A stretch of DNA of 6,024 bases, taken from Chloroflexota bacterium. GTDB taxonomy: Bacteria; Chloroflexota; Dormibacteria; CF-121. The number at the start of each line of letters is the position of its first letter. The stretch's first letter is position 1. Under the pieces are notes generated by a model that was given only the letters and a program-made list of their open reading frames with translations, was not told the DNA's origin and did no database searches. Position numbers and translations under genes: made by a program. Positions 1 through 5,816 of the stretch are shown one piece after another. The stretch covers positions 1-6,024 of the forward strand of contig VBFX01000255.1 of the NCBI GenBank assembly GCA_005889395.1, read 5' to 3'.

Positions 1-493
1 GCGTGACGCCCTTCGGGAAAAACCGGGGCCGCCGCGCTCCGGGCTGCCGCCCGAACGCGTACAGCAAGTAGGTCGCGCCGGATCGCGCCATCCCGGTGAC
101 CTCGCGCGCGTAGGCCGGCTGGGCCGCCTCCGGCAACGAGTGGAAGCATCCCTGGTCGAAGAGCAGGTCGAAGCCTGGCTCGATCGGGTACTGATGGAGC
201 CGTGTCACGTCGCCCACGAGGAATGCGACCGAGAGGCTGGCGGCCGCCGCCTTGGCGCGGGCGGCGCGAATCGCCCGGGGCACGAAATCCACCCCGGTCA
301 TCTGCCATCCGTTGTTCGCCATGTAGACCGTGGTCGTCCCGGTGCCGCAGCCGAGGTCGAGCGCCCGACCGGCCGGCAGGCGACGAGCGCCCTCGATGAC
401 CTCGATCAGTTCCGGCGGTGGGACCCCGCTGTCCCACGGCTTGGGCCCGAACCGGTAGGCGACCCGGAAAAAAATGTTTGAGGTGACGCTCAC
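1..493 (-). CDS. Class I SAM-dependent methyltransferase (3' end cut by window edge)
   Basis: This is a Rossmann-fold methyltransferase that would transfer a methyl group from S-adenosylmethionine; the substrate cannot be told. Reading from the GTG at 493, the SAM-binding motif I DLGCGTG is at residues 46-52. The acidic end of strand 2 is VDF at 68-70 (D69), and a GD pair at 94-95 fits the residue that contacts the adenine. A later FDQGCFHSLP stretch matches motif IV/post-motif of the Methyltransf_11/25 type group, with an N-terminal KPWDSG element. About 164 codons are visible without a stop and the C-terminus lies beyond base 1. The start codon overlaps the stop of the upstream FtsH-like gene as GTGA (490-493), which suggests translational coupling and fixes the start. 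No Shine-Dalgarno is seen. A run of seven T lies in codons 7-9 on the coding strand. Family assignment is firm; specific function is unknown. Confidence 0.88.
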   Translation of the reverse strand, partial: MSVTSNIFFRVAYRFGPKPWDSGVPPPELIEVIEGARRLPAGRALDLGCGTGTTTVYMANNGWQMTGVDFVPRAIRAARAKAAAASLSVAFLVGDVTRLHQYPIEPGFDLLFDQGCFHSLPEAAQPAYAREVTGMARSGATYLLYAFGRQPGARRPRFFPKGVT

Positions 494-933
494 GTCGCCG
501 GTTGAGGCTTGCTGCCATACCGCCGGAGGGCGTACCACAGGAAGCCGCCAATGAGGACGAGCAGGATCACGTTGGGCAGCACCACGGTGAGCCATAAATT
601 GGTTCCGGCCGATTTCGTCGCGCCGAACCGCACTTGTGCGTCGTGAAATTTGTCGACCAGCACCGCCTCGTAGCCCGTGGGGTAGAACGTGCGGTACCGC
701 TGGCCGGGCGGATCCGTCCAATCGACTCGCTCGTCGGCGCTATCGAACGTCCCGCTGACGACCTGCCCCTGGTCCAACGCCGTCAACAGGTCACTGAGCG
801 GTTTCTCAGGAGGCGCCGAGGCACTGTTGACGACCTGCAGCGCAAGGACAATGACCGCTAATACGGCGGCGAGCAGGATCGCGTACAGGACGTTGCGCCG
901 ACGCACCCTTTCCAGGACGCGCACCCCTAACAT
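490..933 (-). CDS. Small two-TM membrane protein resembling the FtsH N-terminal (FtsH_ext) domain, without AAA+ or protease
   Basis: The 147-residue product has a basic N-terminus (RVRRRN, residues 9-14), a first membrane helix at about 15-35, and a periplasmic/extracytoplasmic stretch of about 77 residues. A second helix follows at about 113-135, then a short basic tail. The layout and the pattern (LLTALDQGQVVSGTF at 49-63, then YRTFYP at 80-85 and V..KF..AQV) resemble FtsH_ext (PF06480), the substrate- or partner-facing region of the FtsH protease. The reading frame ends 12 residues after the second helix, where FtsH would continue into its AAA+ ATPase, so there is no Walker A and no HEXXH. 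It could be a stand-alone modulator or partner of FtsH, or a remnant; function is not known. I chose the ATG at 933 because it starts just before the basic segment, lies clear of the upstream stop (959) and sits 7 bases after a TAGAAT element. An in-frame start at 981 would add 16 residues and overlap the upstream gene. Its stop overlaps the methyltransferase start. Confidence 0.7.
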   Translation of the reverse strand: MLGVRVLERVRRRNVLYAILLAAVLAVIVLALQVVNSASAPPEKPLSDLLTALDQGQVVSGTFDSADERVDWTDPPGQRYRTFYPTGYEAVLVDKFHDAQVRFGATKSAGTNLWLTVVLPNVILLVLIGGFLWYALRRYGSKPQPAT

Positions 934-940
934 GGCTGAG

Positions 941-946
941 ATTCTA
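941..946 (-). promoter_or_regulatory. Possible -10 element (TAGAAT) of a leaderless promoter
   Basis: On the minus strand TAGAAT matches the sigma-70 -10 consensus at five of six positions and is followed after 7 bases by the ATG at 933. That spacing would put transcription initiation at or next to the start codon, as in leaderless mRNAs of many high-GC bacteria. It lies in the gap between the carboxypeptidase stop and the FtsH-like start. No good -35 hexamer is seen at 16-18 bases upstream, so this is tentative. Confidence 0.35.
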
Positions 947-958
947 TGGGGCCTGTTC

Positions 959-1813
959 TCAGTCCCCGCTCGCGAACCCATAATCCAGCAACGCTGCCGC
1001 CTCGTCGAAGATGCGAGGGGAGGCCAGCAGGACCACCATCAGATGCCGGCCGTCGCGCGTGGCGGTGGCGATCAGGCAGCCGCCGGCGTGACCGGTCCAA
1101 CCGGTCTTGAGCCCGGTGGCGCCGGGATATTTTCGGACCAGGTCATTGAGGTTGTAGAGCGCGTAGGCGTGGTGCGTGGCGGTGGCCGGCAAGGTCAGGC
1201 TGGGGGTCGCCGCCATGGCCGCGGCGTCCGGGAAGCGCCGGATCAACTCCGCCGACGCCTTGGCCAGGTCGGCCGCCGATGTGTAATGGGCGGGATCGTC
1301 CAGGCCGATCGGATTGACAAAGTGCGTGTCGGTCATCCCGGGTGCGGCCGCGCGGGCGTTCATCAACGCGATGAACGTCGCTCGAGGCGTGGCGGCCTCG
1401 GAGAGCGTGATCGCGGCGTCATTTCCGGAATTCAGGAAGAGGCCGTAGAGGAGCTCGCGCACCGTGAGCCGCTCACCGGCGCGCAGTCCCATCCGTGTCG
1501 AATCCCAGGGGAGCTGGTTGATCGATACCGGGACCAACACCGTCTGGTCGAGCCGAAGATGGTCGAGGGCGACCAGCGCGGTGACGATCTTGGTCAGGCT
1601 GGCCGGCGCATGGCGTCCGTGCGGATCGAGCTGATACAGGGTCTTACCGCTATCGACGTCGATCATGATCGCCGACTGCGCCTTGATGACCGGTGGTGGC
1701 GGCGCCGTCGGGGCCAGCTCGTACAGCTCGACCGCGGCGGGCCCGGTGATCGGAGGATGCGATTCGGCCGTGACCGGCGTCAGCAACGCGAGCAGGAGCA
1801 GCCAGATCCGCAT
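959..1813 (-). CDS. D-alanyl-D-alanine carboxypeptidase (peptidase family S11, PBP5/DacF type), catalytic domain only
   Basis: This is a secreted serine DD-peptidase that would remove the terminal D-Ala from peptidoglycan pentapeptides and so limit cross-linking. Starting at the ATG at 1813 (284 residues), the N-terminus is a short signal peptide (basic R2, hydrophobic core about 3-15, likely cleavage near TA/ES at 16-17). All three penicillin-binding motifs are intact: SLTK at 72-75 (nucleophile S72, K75), SGN at 129-131, and KTG at 236-238. The protein ends soon after the catalytic fold (DYGFASGD), so the C-terminal PBP5_C domain and amphipathic membrane anchor of E. coli PBP5 are absent; it is either soluble outside the membrane or held by an uncleaved signal. 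An in-frame TTG at 1867 would add 18 residues and shorten the gap to the upstream stop from 73 to 19 bases, but gives a less typical signal peptide. No clear ribosome binding site helps decide. Confidence 0.93.
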   Translation of the reverse strand: MRIWLLLLALLTPVTAESHPPITGPAAVELYELAPTAPPPPVIKAQSAIMIDVDSGKTLYQLDPHGRHAPASLTKIVTALVALDHLRLDQTVLVPVSINQLPWDSTRMGLRAGERLTVRELLYGLFLNSGNDAAITLSEAATPRATFIALMNARAAAPGMTDTHFVNPIGLDDPAHYTSAADLAKASAELIRRFPDAAAMAATPSLTLPATATHHAYALYNLNDLVRKYPGATGLKTGWTGHAGGCLIATATRDGRHLMVVLLASPRIFDEAAALLDYGFASGD

Positions 1814-1886
1814 GTGCGGATCAACAAACCATGAGGCAATCGATCGCGCAAGGGCCGCCCGGACCAACGACGTCGGGCCGATCCGG

Positions 1887-3086
1887 TCAGGCCGCGGCTG
1901 CCTCGTTCCCCCGAATGTCCTCGAGGTCCGCGTCGTCGCCGGTCGCCTCCCCGGGGGCAGCAGCCGCGGGCCGGCGCAGCATCAGCATGGCCACGAAGCA
2001 GGCCATGCCGATCGCGATCAAGATGTCGCCCGCGCTGGCGATGCCGGGAAACGGCGGCGGCAGACTGAAGCGATCGTCCAGCCACGCGAAGTTCGTATGC
2101 GGACCGCTCAGGACGTAGGTGGTGGCGCGGCTGTTCACCGCCGCCAGGACGTTGTGCCCTTCGACTGGCATCCGTCCCCCGTTGGCCGCCCGGACGACCT
2201 CGTTGCAGTAGGCGCCGAGCGCGCCGCAGGCGATCGGATAGATCTGCCGCCAGACCGCCCAGATGCCGGCGGCCACGGCCAGGCCGAGCGGAAGCAGCCA
2301 TGGAAGCGGGCCGGGGGTGAACTCGCTGATGATGAGGGCTGCACCCGCGGCCACCAGCGGCCGGACTGGAACCGGCGCCCCGGGCGCCAGGACCCGGCTG
2401 GCCCGACCGCCGAAGATGAAACCCGCGAAGATGCCGGCGACCGTGACGAGCGCGCCGTCCGCAACCTTCAGGGCAGCCGGCTCGAGCCAGGAGGTGCGCC
2501 AGGCGAGGGCGAGCAGCGCACCGGCCACCAGCATCGAGATCGCCAGCCGCCGATGGCTCGCAAAGGCACTCCGGAAGTCGGTGCCGGTCAGCGTGGCCTC
2601 CAGGCGGGCGCTAAGAACCGGTCCGAGCGCGTAGTAGACCGCCATCAGCGCCCCGGTCGCCACCAGGAAGTGCGGTGTGTCGCCGAAGCCCACCAGCCGA
2701 AACGTGAACGCCCCGAAGACGGCCGCGAGCGTCCACTGTGCGGTGGCCGTTAACTGCGTCGACCACGACTGGCCCTTCAGCAGGCTGCCGATTGGTGCGG
2801 CCACCACCGCCACGAGCAGGGTGACTTCCGGATGACGCCGAAACACGATGATGGCGGCCAGCAGCGTGATCTTGGGTACTTCGCTCCAGCGGGCGTCCTC
2901 CTTCGAGCCGAGCAGGAAGTCGTCCACGATGCACATGCCGATGAAGCTGATCCAGGCCCAGGGCGCCGGGTAGGGCTGGGCCGGCAGCACCCAGCCACCA
3001 GTGGCGGCCAGCAGCGCGGCCAGGCCTGCGACCCACAGCAGGGCGCGAATCGACCGAGCGTTGACGTGACGCTGGAGGAAACCCAC
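1887..3086 (-). CDS. Multi-pass membrane protein: sensor-like N-terminal module fused to a C-terminal DUF5317 domain
   Basis: The 399-residue product has two halves. Residues about 14-200 hold several hydrophobic helices (roughly 14-34, 42-60, 73-103, 113-133, 140-158, 181-200) and resemble the MASE-like membrane modules found in front of HD or GGDEF output domains, but no output domain follows. Residues about 222-372 fit DUF5317: GGRASRV at 226-232 near the start, ANGGRMPV at 301-308, SGPHT at 327-331, LDDRFSLPPP at 336-345, and SAGDILIAIG at 351-360 before a last helix. The tail (373-399) is polar, acidic and Ala-rich, probably cytoplasmic. DUF5317 has no established function, so none is assigned here. 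The GTG at 3086 is the first usable start after an in-frame TAG about 50 bases upstream; there is no Shine-Dalgarno. It is the first gene of the leftward group, followed by the carboxypeptidase. DUF5317 call is fairly firm; the N-terminal comparison is weaker. Confidence 0.78.
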   Translation of the reverse strand: MGFLQRHVNARSIRALLWVAGLAALLAATGGWVLPAQPYPAPWAWISFIGMCIVDDFLLGSKEDARWSEVPKITLLAAIIVFRRHPEVTLLVAVVAAPIGSLLKGQSWSTQLTATAQWTLAAVFGAFTFRLVGFGDTPHFLVATGALMAVYYALGPVLSARLEATLTGTDFRSAFASHRRLAISMLVAGALLALAWRTSWLEPAALKVADGALVTVAGIFAGFIFGGRASRVLAPGAPVPVRPLVAAGAALIISEFTPGPLPWLLPLGLAVAAGIWAVWRQIYPIACGALGAYCNEVVRAANGGRMPVEGHNVLAAVNSRATTYVLSGPHTNFAWLDDRFSLPPPFPGIASAGDILIAIGMACFVAMLMLRRPAAAAPGEATGDDADLEDIRGNEAAAA

Positions 3087-3147
3087 GGCTGGCGAGAGTG
3101 CAACGCCGCGGCGGGGCCACCTTTTGCGTGCTTTACGCTACGGGGCG
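3087..3147. promoter_or_regulatory. Divergent intergenic region between the DUF5317 gene and pth
   Basis: These 61 bases separate two genes reading outward, so they, or sequence inside the flanking genes, should contain promoters for both. The stretch is GC-rich (with an 8-base palindrome GCCGCGGC at 3105-3112) except for a T/A-richer patch at about 3121-3140. I see no convincing pair of -35 and -10 hexamers in either direction and no recognisable operator. Confidence 0.45.
3134..3139 (+). promoter_or_regulatory. Possible -10 element (TACGCT) upstream of pth
   Basis: TACGCT fits the minimal TANNNT form of a -10 element and ends 8 bases before the ATG at 3148, the spacing expected for a leaderless transcript. 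It matches TATAAT at only three positions and no -35 is evident, so the call is weak. Confidence 0.22.
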
Positions 3148-3747
3148 ATGTTCCGTCGCAAACCGGTCCTCCCGTCGCCCTCGGACCGCTGGCTGGTGAT
3201 CGGCCTGGGAAATCCCGGCCGGGAATACGAGCGGTCCCGGCACAACATGGGTTTCCTGGTCGTCGACGAGCTGGCTCGCCGCCACCAGGGCCGCGTGGCC
3301 GGCCGGGAAGCGAAATCCCTTACGGGTCGCGTCCGGATCGGTGACCGCGAGCTGGTGCTCGCCAAGCCGCAAACCATGATGAATCTCTCCGGGTTGGCGG
3401 CCAAGGCCCTGCGCGCAAAGTATGGAGTGCCCCTGGAACGCACCCTGGTCATCCATGACGAGCTCGACCTCCCCTTCGGCCGGCTGCGTATCCGCAAGGG
3501 TGGCAGCTCCGCCGGCAACCACGGGCTGGACTCGCTGATCGGCTCCTTCGGCAGCAAGGAGTTCATCCGTGTCCGGGTGGGCATCGGCCGTCCGCCCGGC
3601 AACGGCGTCGACTACGTGCTGAGCCCCTTCAGCACCGCCGAGCAAGCTCAGGTCCGCGACATCGTGTCCCGGGCCGCGGACGCCGTCCTCGTCACGATTG
3701 AGCAGGGCCTCGAGCGCGCCATGACCGAGTTCAATCGCGTCTCGTGA
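3148..3747 (+). CDS. pth: Peptidyl-tRNA hydrolase (Pth, bacterial type)
   Basis: This cytosolic enzyme cleaves the ester bond of peptidyl-tRNAs released from stalled ribosomes, recycling tRNA. With the ATG at 3148 the product is 199 residues, normal for the family. The family motifs appear in order: GLGNPG at 19-24, RHN at 31-33 with the catalytic histidine H32 (E. coli H20), MMNLSG at 77-82 with N79 (E. coli N68), and HDELDLP at 103-109 with D104 (E. coli D93). The usual GGHNG element is read here as AGNHG at 122-126, so the His-Asn pair (E. coli H113-N114) is in swapped order. An in-frame TTG at 3124 would add 8 residues, but family N-termini are short and the ATG is preferred. GGGG lies just upstream but too close for a good ribosome binding site. 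It is the only rightward gene in the window, and its last 17 bases overlap the end of the convergent MFS gene. Confidence 0.96.
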   Translation: MFRRKPVLPSPSDRWLVIGLGNPGREYERSRHNMGFLVVDELARRHQGRVAGREAKSLTGRVRIGDRELVLAKPQTMMNLSGLAAKALRAKYGVPLERTLVIHDELDLPFGRLRIRKGGSSAGNHGLDSLIGSFGSKEFIRVRVGIGRPPGNGVDYVLSPFSTAEQAQVRDIVSRAADAVLVTIEQGLERAMTEFNRVS

Positions 3748-4927
3748 GGAAGAAGACGAGCACGGCGAGGCCGGCCAGCGCCGTCAGTGCTCCGCCAAGC
3801 CAGACCGCGGCCGACGGACCCAGGAAGTGGGCGACGATGGCGGCGCAGACATTGCCGATCGGCGTCACCCCGATGAACAGCATCGAGTAGAGGCTCACCA
3901 TGCGACCCTGCATCCGGTCCGGAGAGCGCACCTGCACCAACGTGTTGGTGCCGATCGAGTAGACGGCGAAGGACCATCCGATCACCAGCAGCAACAGAAT
4001 TGCCTGGGTGAAGTCGGGGATGACCACGAATAGCAGCTCCATGCCGGCGAAGAGCAGCGCGCCCAACACGATCCGGCGCGGCTCGAGCAGGAAGCCGCCG
4101 GCGAAGGTCATGGTCAGCGCGCCAACCAGCGACCCCACCCCCTGGGCCGCAAACAGATAGCCAAGGGTATCTGCGTTGGCGTGCAGGACGATGCGGGTGA
4201 ACAAGGGCAGCACCAGGTTGAAGTTCGCGCCGAACGTGCCGGCGACGAACAGCAGCGCAAACAGCCCGGCGAGCGCGGGGGTTTGCGCGACGTAGCGCAG
4301 CGCCTCCGTGATGAGCTGCACCGCCGTCTGCGGGGGCCCGGCGGTCAGCGGCCGGCGGCGAATGGTCAGCAACGCCGCGATCACGCCCAGGTAGGTGATG
4401 GCATTGATCCAGAAACAGGCCGCGACCCCGAGCGTTGCGATCACGACGCCACCCAGCGCCGGGCCGGCGATGCGGGCGAGATTGAAGGCAATGGAGTTCA
4501 GCGCCACGGCACTCACCAACTCGCCACGACCGACCATCTCGAGGACCGTCGCCTGGCGCGCGGGGAAGTACAGCGCCTGGTTCACCCCTAACACGGCGGC
4601 CAGCACCAGGACGATCGGCAACGTAATGACATGCGTCGCCGTGAGCGCGGCATACAGCGCGGCGCCGACCAGCGAAACGAACTGCGTGAGCAACAGCACG
4701 TCCCGATGGGCATACCGATCGACGAGGGTGCCCGCATAGAGACCGAAGATCAAGACCGGGCCATAGCTGAAGGCGCCAAAGAGGGCGAGCGCCAGGGCCG
4801 AGTTGTGCGAAAGCTGGAGCACGAGCCAGGCGCCGGCCACCGATTGCATCCAGGTGCCGACGAGCGACACCGCCTGCCCGGCGAAATAGCGGCGAAACTC
4901 GGGGTATTGGAGCGCGGAAACCTGCAC
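3731..4927 (-). CDS. MFS transporter, MFS_3 / EntS-like exporter family
   Basis: This is a 398-residue major facilitator superfamily protein of the inner membrane with about 12 hydrophobic segments in two halves, joined by a basic cytoplasmic loop near 188-205. The N-terminal signature ALQYPEFRRYFAGQ (5-18), then GTWMQSVAGAWLV (24-36), is characteristic of the EntS/MFS_3 group (PF05977). The MFS motif A equivalent between TM2 and TM3 is GTLVDRYAHRD at 66-76. Members of this group export siderophores or drugs; the substrate here cannot be told, and there is no siderophore gene nearby. The GTG at 4927 is the first ATG/GTG/TTG after an in-frame stop and gives the usual short N-terminus. The frame is open for about 20 codons further upstream, so a longer form from a rare start is not excluded. 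The stop is within the 3' end of pth on the opposite strand. Confidence 0.92.
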   Translation of the reverse strand: MQVSALQYPEFRRYFAGQAVSLVGTWMQSVAGAWLVLQLSHNSALALALFGAFSYGPVLIFGLYAGTLVDRYAHRDVLLLTQFVSLVGAALYAALTATHVITLPIVLVLAAVLGVNQALYFPARQATVLEMVGRGELVSAVALNSIAFNLARIAGPALGGVVIATLGVAACFWINAITYLGVIAALLTIRRRPLTAGPPQTAVQLITEALRYVAQTPALAGLFALLFVAGTFGANFNLVLPLFTRIVLHANADTLGYLFAAQGVGSLVGALTMTFAGGFLLEPRRIVLGALLFAGMELLFVVIPDFTQAILLLLVIGWSFAVYSIGTNTLVQVRSPDRMQGRMVSLYSMLFIGVTPIGNVCAAIVAHFLGPSAAVWLGGALTALAGLAVLVFFLTRRD

Positions 4928-4976
4928 GACCGCGCGACGGCGCGGCTCGAGCGCAGTCGGAGTGGCGATGGCGTTC

Positions 4977-4982
4977 AGTTTA
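4977..4982 (-). promoter_or_regulatory. Possible -10 element (TAAACT) upstream of the MFS gene
   Basis: In the 111-base gap between the NTF2-like gene and the MFS gene (4928-5038), the minus strand carries TAAACT, four of six matches to TATAAT, in the only A/T-rich patch of the gap. A start about 7 bases downstream would give a leader of about 40-45 bases before the GTG at 4927. No -35 hexamer of quality is found, so this is a weak prediction. Confidence 0.25.
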
Positions 4983-5008
4983 CTTGCGTGCGGCAGAACT
5001 CAGACGGC

Positions 5009-5023
5009 GGCGAGGGCTTCGCC
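5009..5023 (-). terminator. Short inverted repeat after the NTF2-like gene; weak terminator candidate
   Basis: A perfect 5-base stem (GGCGA/TCGCC on the minus strand) with a 5-base loop lies 15 bases past the stop of the NTF2-like gene. It could be extended by a G-U and a G-C pair. There is no T-run after it, so it is not a standard Rho-independent terminator. It may be chance in GC-rich DNA. Confidence 0.15.
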
Positions 5024-5038
5024 ACAACGCTCCCATGG

Positions 5039-5407
5039 CTAGATCGCCAGGCCGACGTACTCCAGGTCGCGCCAGATCTGGCCGTCGCGAACCTCGACGA
5101 CGCTGACCGAAGGCTGGCGGACCTTCCCGGTGAGGCCCGTGTAGGTCCATTCGCCAATAACGACCACGGTGTCGCCTTCCGTCACGAGCCGTTCGACCTC
5201 GAACCGCACGTCCGGCGTACGCGCCACCGCCTGGCGGCTCAGGAGGACGAAGGCCTCCCGGCCCAGGATCGGTTCGGGTACGCCTGGTGTTCGATGGACG
5301 ACGTCGGGGTGAAGCCGGCGGGCAAAGGCGTCCCAATCGCGTGCGCGGAGTGCGTCAAGGGCCGCCGTCACCACGTCCGCGGCAGAGCTACGAGAGGTGG
5401 AAGACAT
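5039..5407 (-). CDS. NTF2-like / SnoaL-like small protein
   Basis: This is a 122-residue protein of the NTF2-like alpha+beta cone fold, most like the SnoaL_2/DUF4440 groups. The N-terminal helical part contains ADVVTAALDALRARDWDAFA (10-29), followed by LHPDVVH (32-38) and a PEPILGREAF turn at about 44-53. The strand-rich C-terminal half includes GDTVVVIGEWTYTG (78-91), VRDGQIWRDLEYV at 107-119 and the end of the protein. The fold is used by isomerases, hydrolases, polyketide cyclases and non-catalytic ligand binders, so the activity cannot be given. The ATG at 5407 lies inside the end of dgkA (20-base overlap); an in-frame TTG at 5416 would add three residues. The overlap implies co-transcription with ybeY and dgkA, but a functional link to membrane lipid kinase activity is not established. 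Confidence 0.85.
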   Translation of the reverse strand: MSSTSRSSAADVVTAALDALRARDWDAFARRLHPDVVHRTPGVPEPILGREAFVLLSRQAVARTPDVRFEVERLVTEGDTVVVIGEWTYTGLTGKVRQPSVSVVEVRDGQIWRDLEYVGLAI

Positions 5408-5816
5408 GGCGCGCAAACAGAAGGGCGCCGACCAGAGCCGCCGCGCCTGCGGCGACCAACACGGCGGCTGCGGCGACGTCTTTCGCGCGACCGATCATCG
5501 GGTGGTGCTCGGGCCATGCGTAATCGATCAGCACCTCGAGCGTCGTATTGATCAGTTCGGCCGCGATCACCACCGCAAAACACAGCACCAGTCCGACGAA
5601 CTCGATGGCGGTGAAGCGGAAGAAGAGTGCCGCGACCAGAACGACGAACGCGATCAGCAGGTGAACGCGCAAGTTCGCCTGCGACGAGAGCGCCCAGGCA
5701 AAGCCCCGCCCCGCATGGCGAAAGCTGTACAGCGTTCGACGCACGTCGACGCGGCGCGCCCGGCTGGGGCTGCCGATCCGTTCGGCTTCGAACTCGGCGT
5801 CGGAGCGCGGCGTCAC
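5388..5816 (-). CDS. dgkA: Diacylglycerol kinase / undecaprenol kinase family (DgkA, DAGK_prokar)
   Basis: This is a small integral membrane kinase that phosphorylates diacylglycerol or, in Gram-positive-type members, undecaprenol, for phospholipid turnover or recycling of the cell-wall lipid carrier. The 142-residue product has three hydrophobic helices (about 53-66, 71-89, 114-136) and an N-terminal extension of about 25 polar residues compared with the roughly 120-residue family norm. Conserved catalytic residues are present: E87-L-I-N90-x3-E94-x3-D98 (E. coli E69, N72, E76, D80) and GRAKD at 109-113 (K112, D113; E. coli K94, D95). The acidic residue before the conserved N..R.H segment (E. 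coli E28) appears as Q46. The GTG start at 5816 overlaps the ybeY stop as GTGA, and the 3' end overlaps the NTF2-like gene. The ybeY-dgkA order is the common one; substrate preference cannot be read directly, although the RVHLL and HHP features look more like the undecaprenol-kinase branch. Confidence 0.94.
   Translation of the reverse strand: MTPRSDAEFEAERIGSPSRARRVDVRRTLYSFRHAGRGFAWALSSQANLRVHLLIAFVVLVAALFFRFTAIEFVGLVLCFAVVIAAELINTTLEVLIDYAWPEHHPMIGRAKDVAAAAVLVAAGAAALVGALLFARHVFHLS

Noticed and set aside
922..932. 11-base repeat CACCCCTAACA also present near 4585-4595
   Set aside because: Both copies code Leu-Gly-Val in unrelated genes, and an exact 11-base match is expected by chance in a window this size.
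959..981. Upstream start at 981 for the FtsH-like gene
   Set aside because: It would overlap the carboxypeptidase gene by 23 bases and add 16 residues unlike the FtsH N-terminus; the ATG at 933 is better placed.
689..1834. Long plus-strand open frame (381 codons) across the carboxypeptidase
   Set aside because: Its translation is Arg/Gly/Asp-rich low-complexity with no domain, and it lies antisense to a gene with all three catalytic PBP motifs; long shadow frames are expected at this GC content.
1665..2753. Plus-strand open frame (362 codons) antisense to the DUF5317 gene
   Set aside because: The product is hydrophilic and compositionally biased (Arg, Gly, Ala, Asp, Gln), the mirror of a hydrophobic membrane protein on the other strand.
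3105..3112. Palindrome GCCGCGGC in the divergent intergenic region as an operator
   Set aside because: It is short, purely GC and common in GC-rich DNA; no second copy or promoter alignment supports an operator.
4631..5551. Plus-strand open frame (306 codons) spanning the MFS 5' end, the gap and the NTF2-like gene
   Set aside because: It crosses two recognised genes and the gap between them with no recognisable motif; GC-driven shadow.
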